Source of the DNA: Cellulomonas humilata
GTDB lineage: Bacteria; Actinomycetota; Actinomycetes; Actinomycetales; Cellulomonadaceae
Direction: 5' to 3'
DNA length: 64,000 bases
NCBI RefSeq assembly: GCF_030814415.1
Contig: NZ_JAUSVB010000001.1
Location: 248,001-312,000, forward strand
The position numbers were made by a program, and so were the translations under genes. The notes beneath the pieces are model-generated. The model had not been told where the DNA came from and ran no database searches. It saw only the letters and a program-made list of their open reading frames with translations. Of this stretch, positions 62,621-64,000 are shown piece by piece. The stretch's first letter is position 1. Every line of letters starts with the position of its first letter.

Positions 62621-63466
62621 ATGACCAGCGTGATCATCGCCGCGTACAACGAGGCGGCCGTCATCGGCCGCAACCTCGACAGGCTCCTGGCCGGCACCGC
62701 ACCGGGTGAGCTCGAGGTCGTCGTCGTGGCCAACGGGTGCGTCGACGAGACCGTCGCCGTCGCGAGCGCCCGTGACGTCCGCGTGCTCGACCTGCCGGCA
62801 CCGGGCAAGGCGGCCGCCCTCAACGCCGGCGACGCGGTCGCGACGAGCAACCCCCGGATCTACCTCGACGCCGACATCGCCACGACGGCCGCCACGGTCC
62901 GAGTCCTCGTCGACGCCCTGACGCAGCCCGGTGCCGAAGGTGCGCCGACCCCGCTCGTCGCCGTCCCGGACCGCCACCTCGTCCTGACCGGCCGACCGCT
63001 GGCCGTCCGCTGCTACTTCGCCATCCAGTCCCGGCTCCCGGCCGCCCGGAGGGGCCTCTACGGTCGGGGCATGATCGCCCTGTCCGCCGCGGGTCGCGCG
63101 CGCTTCGAGCAGTTCCCCGACGTGCTCGCGGACGACCTGTTCCTCGACTCCCTGTTCTCCGCGACCGAACGCGTGGTGCTCACCTCCGTCACGACCGAGG
63201 TCGAGACGCCGCGTCGGACCCGCGACCTCGTCGCGCGTCTGACCCGGGTGCGCCGCGGGAACGTCGCCCTGCGCAAGGGACGCGCAGGGGTGCGCGCGTC
63301 CAGCCGCACCAGCTGGCTGACCGACGTCGTCCTGCGCAGACCGTGGCTCGCGCCGGCGGGAGTCGTCTACGCCGTGCTCACCCTTGTCGCCGACCGCCGC
63401 GCGCGCCGCGGCGGTGATCAGTGGGAGCTCGACACGTCGTCGCGCCTGGCGGGAGGCACGGACTGA
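62621..63466 (+). CDS. GT2-type glycosyltransferase
   Basis: A 281-residue GT-A enzyme: SVIIAAYNEAAVIGRNLD start, VVVVANGCVDETV, then the DxD-like YLDADIATT. PDVLADDLFLDSLF supplies the later acidic catalytic pair, and a short amphipathic or membrane segment (LAPAGVVYAVLTLVA) is near the end. ATG 62621 has AGGAGGAGCGG. One-nt overlap with the deacetylase gene that follows. Confidence 0.92.
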   Translation: MTSVIIAAYNEAAVIGRNLDRLLAGTAPGELEVVVVANGCVDETVAVASARDVRVLDLPAPGKAAALNAGDAVATSNPRIYLDADIATTAATVRVLVDALTQPGAEGAPTPLVAVPDRHLVLTGRPLAVRCYFAIQSRLPAARRGLYGRGMIALSAAGRARFEQFPDVLADDLFLDSLFSATERVVLTSVTTEVETPRRTRDLVARLTRVRRGNVALRKGRAGVRASSRTSWLTDVVLRRPWLAPAGVVYAVLTLVADRRARRGGDQWELDTSSRLAGGTD

Positions 63467-64000
63467 TGGGCCGCGACGTGCGCAACATCTGCTTCCACGG
63501 CATCGGTGCACCAGGTCGCCCAATCGACGACGACGAGGCGCGGTACTGGATCACGGCCGACGAGTACCTGCGCATCCTCGACGAGATCGCGACGTGGCCC
63601 GCGACGGTGATCTCGTTCGACGACGGGAACGCCTCGGACGTCGAGCTCGGTCTGCCCGGGCTGCTCGAGCGTGGCCTGACGGGCACGTTCTTCGTCCTGG
63701 CGGGCCGACTCGACACGGCCGGCAGCGTGACGACGCAGCAGGTTGCCGAGCTCGGTGCGGCGGGGATGCGGGTCGGGTCGCACGGCATGGACCACGTCTC
63801 GTGGCGGTCGATGTCGCCCGACGTCCAGCGACGGGAGCTCGTCGAGGCCCGCGAGGTCATCGCCACGATCGCCGGGGACGTGACCGAGGCTGCGCTGCCG
63901 CGTGGTCAGTACGACCGCGAGACGTTGAGCGCGTTGCGCCGGCTGGGGTACACGGCCGTGCACACCTCCGACCGGCGCCTCGCGACAGCCGGGGCGTGGC
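63466..64000 (+). CDS. Polysaccharide deacetylase (NodB fold), 3' end outside window
   Basis: 178 codons are in the window with no stop. The metal-binding and catalytic FDDGNASD (about residue 50) and SHGMDHVSW motifs identify the NodB domain, which removes acetyl groups from N- or O-acetylated sugars. There is no signal peptide at the start, so a cytoplasmic or periplasm-facing role is open. The ATG overlaps the glycosyltransferase stop (TGATG). Confidence 0.9.
   Translation, partial: MGRDVRNICFHGIGAPGRPIDDDEARYWITADEYLRILDEIATWPATVISFDDGNASDVELGLPGLLERGLTGTFFVLAGRLDTAGSVTTQQVAELGAAGMRVGSHGMDHVSWRSMSPDVQRRELVEAREVIATIAGDVTEAALPRGQYDRETLSALRRLGYTAVHTSDRRLATAGAW

Overview
The window is very GC-rich (by eye above 70 %), with GTG starts, frequent 4-nt ATGA/GTGA stop-start overlaps, a mycothiol S-conjugate amidase, a fused-type PntA and a DUF501/FtsB/enolase block. 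This points to a high-GC Gram-positive actinobacterium. The plant-polysaccharide enzymes (GH43 arabinanase with a ricin-type lectin domain, GH1 beta-glucosidase, CE7 esterase) and a CebR/CelR-like operator fit Cellulomonadaceae or a close relative in Micrococcales. That placement is inference; no marker gene for it lies in the window.

Layout. 0-9.6 kb: end of an ABC ATPase, a methyltransferase/MarR divergon, phoH, a cis-isoprenyl diphosphate synthase, a hemolysin-III-like membrane protein, the mca operon, DUF4307, greA and threonine ammonia-lyase. 9.6-23.5 kb: AI-2E transporter and metB, msrA, a SelW-like protein, a CPBP-like membrane protein, an alditol-oxidase-like flavoprotein, a transglutaminase-like enzyme, MerR and TetR regulators, FKBP, hydrolases, cystathionine beta-synthase and a Bax-inhibitor-1 protein. 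As I recall it, the cbs-metB-greA-DUF4307-mca-hlyIII-uppS-phoH set is also clustered in mycobacteria. 23.7-33.8 kb: an ABC exporter, a ferric-siderophore reductase type protein, sugar-related genes with LacI-family operators, an unusual tRNA, NDH-2, GH1 and a PadR pair. 34-46 kb: the conserved ppx-DUF501-ftsB-eno-(pntB-pntA)-mazG-surA-like-mfd block, with an unclassified 88-bp repeat on both sides of ppx. 46-47.4 kb: an L-2-hydroxyglutarate-oxidase-like enzyme.

47.5-64 kb is an accessory cell-surface polysaccharide region. It holds a lipoprotein, an MFS protein, a TolB-like protein, GT4 and GT2 glycosyltransferases, two divergent Wzz-like co-polymerases, an O-antigen-ligase/polymerase-like protein, a secreted parallel beta-helix protein and a polysaccharide deacetylase cut by the window end. 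Inside it a minus-strand operon encodes a GNAT-like protein, an AMP-forming acyl ligase, a fold-III PLP decarboxylase, an acyl carrier protein and a glycosyltransferase. The ligase/decarboxylase/ACP trio resembles genes known from exosortase-A loci of Gram-negative bacteria, but no exosortase or PEP-CTERM protein is seen here. My working idea is that the trio makes a decarboxylated amino-acyl group on the carrier protein for decorating the exopolysaccharide.

The strongest oddities are this trio, a 74-nt tRNA gene with a UAA anticodon but a short variable loop, the 88-bp repeats, an AT-rich structured leader before the beta-helix gene, and several well-formed operators next to their likely regulators. 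No phage, insertion sequence or CRISPR array was seen.
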